Assembly: GCA_009760855.2 (NCBI GenBank)
Contig: WPIO01000100.1
Coordinates: 1,520,001 to 1,530,915, forward strand
DNA from: Cristatella mucedo
Taxonomy: Eukaryota; Bryozoa; Phylactolaemata; Cristatellidae
Direction: 5' to 3'
Length of the DNA: 10,915 bases
In this document: one piece after another, positions 10,726 to 10,915 of the stretch
Position numbering within the stretch: position 1 is the stretch's first letter
Layout of the letters: the number at the start of each line of letters is the position of its first letter
Program-made: the position numbers and the translations under genes
The notes under the pieces: model-generated
Told to the model about the DNA's origin: nothing
Database searches by the model: none
Seen by the model: the letters and a program-made list of their open reading frames with translations, nothing else

Positions 10726-10726
10726 A

Positions 10727-10731
10727 ATTGG
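10727..10731 (-). promoter_or_regulatory. CCAAT box next to the E-box
   Basis: CCAAT reads on the minus strand, one base from the GTCACGTGAC palindrome. CCAAT boxes bind NF-Y and often accompany E-boxes in CpG-island promoters. Its orientation favours the WSB-like gene, though NF-Y sites work either way. Confidence 0.4.
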
Positions 10732-10864
10732 CGGCTGGCTGGCTGGCATGGTGGCGCCCCGGTCTGTGGCTGGACTTGGTGCGCGCGCGGAGTTCCAGCT
10801 TTGACAGTCTCTTATTTATTCGACTAGAGCGTTCTAGCAGCGGTCTTATATTTCCGCAACAGTC

Positions 10865-10915
10865 ATGTCTGGCGTTTTTCATATGGAACTTCACGAGGGC
10901 AGCGATCCTCACTAT
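10865..10915 (+). CDS. Possible first exon of a divergent gene (partial, unrecognised)
   Basis: An ATG with G at -3 opens a frame of 17 codons, MSGVFHMELHEGSDPHY, which runs off the window. I do not recognise the protein. Support comes from its place head-to-head with the WSB-like gene across an E-box/CCAAT region, and from the sequence looking neither repetitive nor GC-biased. Seventeen open codons are weak evidence by themselves, so this could be chance. Confidence 0.3.
   Translation, partial: MSGVFHMELHEGSDPHY

Larger units (their letters stand above)
10477..10864. promoter_or_regulatory. CpG-rich 5' region, possible bidirectional promoter
   Basis: This 388-bp stretch separates the minus-strand WSB-like ATG (10476) from a plus-strand ATG at 10865. 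The part nearest the WSB-like gene is strongly CpG-rich and probably holds its 5' UTR. An E-box and a CCAAT box sit near the middle, and no clear TATA box is seen at a plausible distance. An 11-bp direct repeat, CGAAACGCTCG, occurs at 10487-10497 and 10533-10543. The CpG composition and sites suggest a promoter; that it drives both directions is inference. Confidence 0.5.

Overview
The window is genomic DNA from an animal, most likely an invertebrate. It has split coding exons with GT..AG splice signals, long dinucleotide microsatellites, a decayed CR1/L2-type LINE and several tRNA-derived SINE relics. The species cannot be fixed from the sequence. There are no bacterial-style operons, no CRISPR array and no complete intronless gene.

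The main gene lies on the minus strand and is only partly inside the window. Three exons join in frame to give about 167 N-terminal residues of a WSB1/WSB2-like protein (WD-repeat protein with a C-terminal SOCS box, the substrate receptor of an Elongin B/C-Cullin 5 ubiquitin ligase). Exon 1 (10476-10437) carries the ATG. Exon 2 (9724-9544) encodes the first WD-like unit, with FAWS and VKIVPW. Exon 3 (454-177) encodes a GQYVLSAAFS segment and an LALGLQNGRIR segment. Splice phases agree at both junctions (phase 1, then phase 2), and exon 3 ends phase 1 at a GTGAGC donor. The remaining WD repeats and the SOCS box should lie beyond the left edge.

Right edge (10477-10915): a CpG-rich 5' region with a GTCACGTGAC E-box next to a CCAAT box. 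A plus-strand ATG at 10865 opens a frame that runs off the window, so this may be a bidirectional promoter.

Intron 1 (10436-9725, about 0.7 kb) is GC-rich and holds a (CT)n tract. Intron 2 (9543-455, about 9.1 kb) fills most of the window and is repeat-dominated. It holds seven long microsatellite tracts; a 5'-truncated, frameshifted LINE on the plus strand (antisense to the gene, about 5965-8402), interrupted by a (GA)n expansion inside its reverse transcriptase and by a 0.9-kb insertion; three tRNA-derived SINE relics on the minus strand; two long copies and one fragment of a second dispersed repeat whose 3' tail resembles the LINE tail; and a pair of about 230-bp inverted repeats 4.5 kb apart. 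No other gene is convincing inside the intron.
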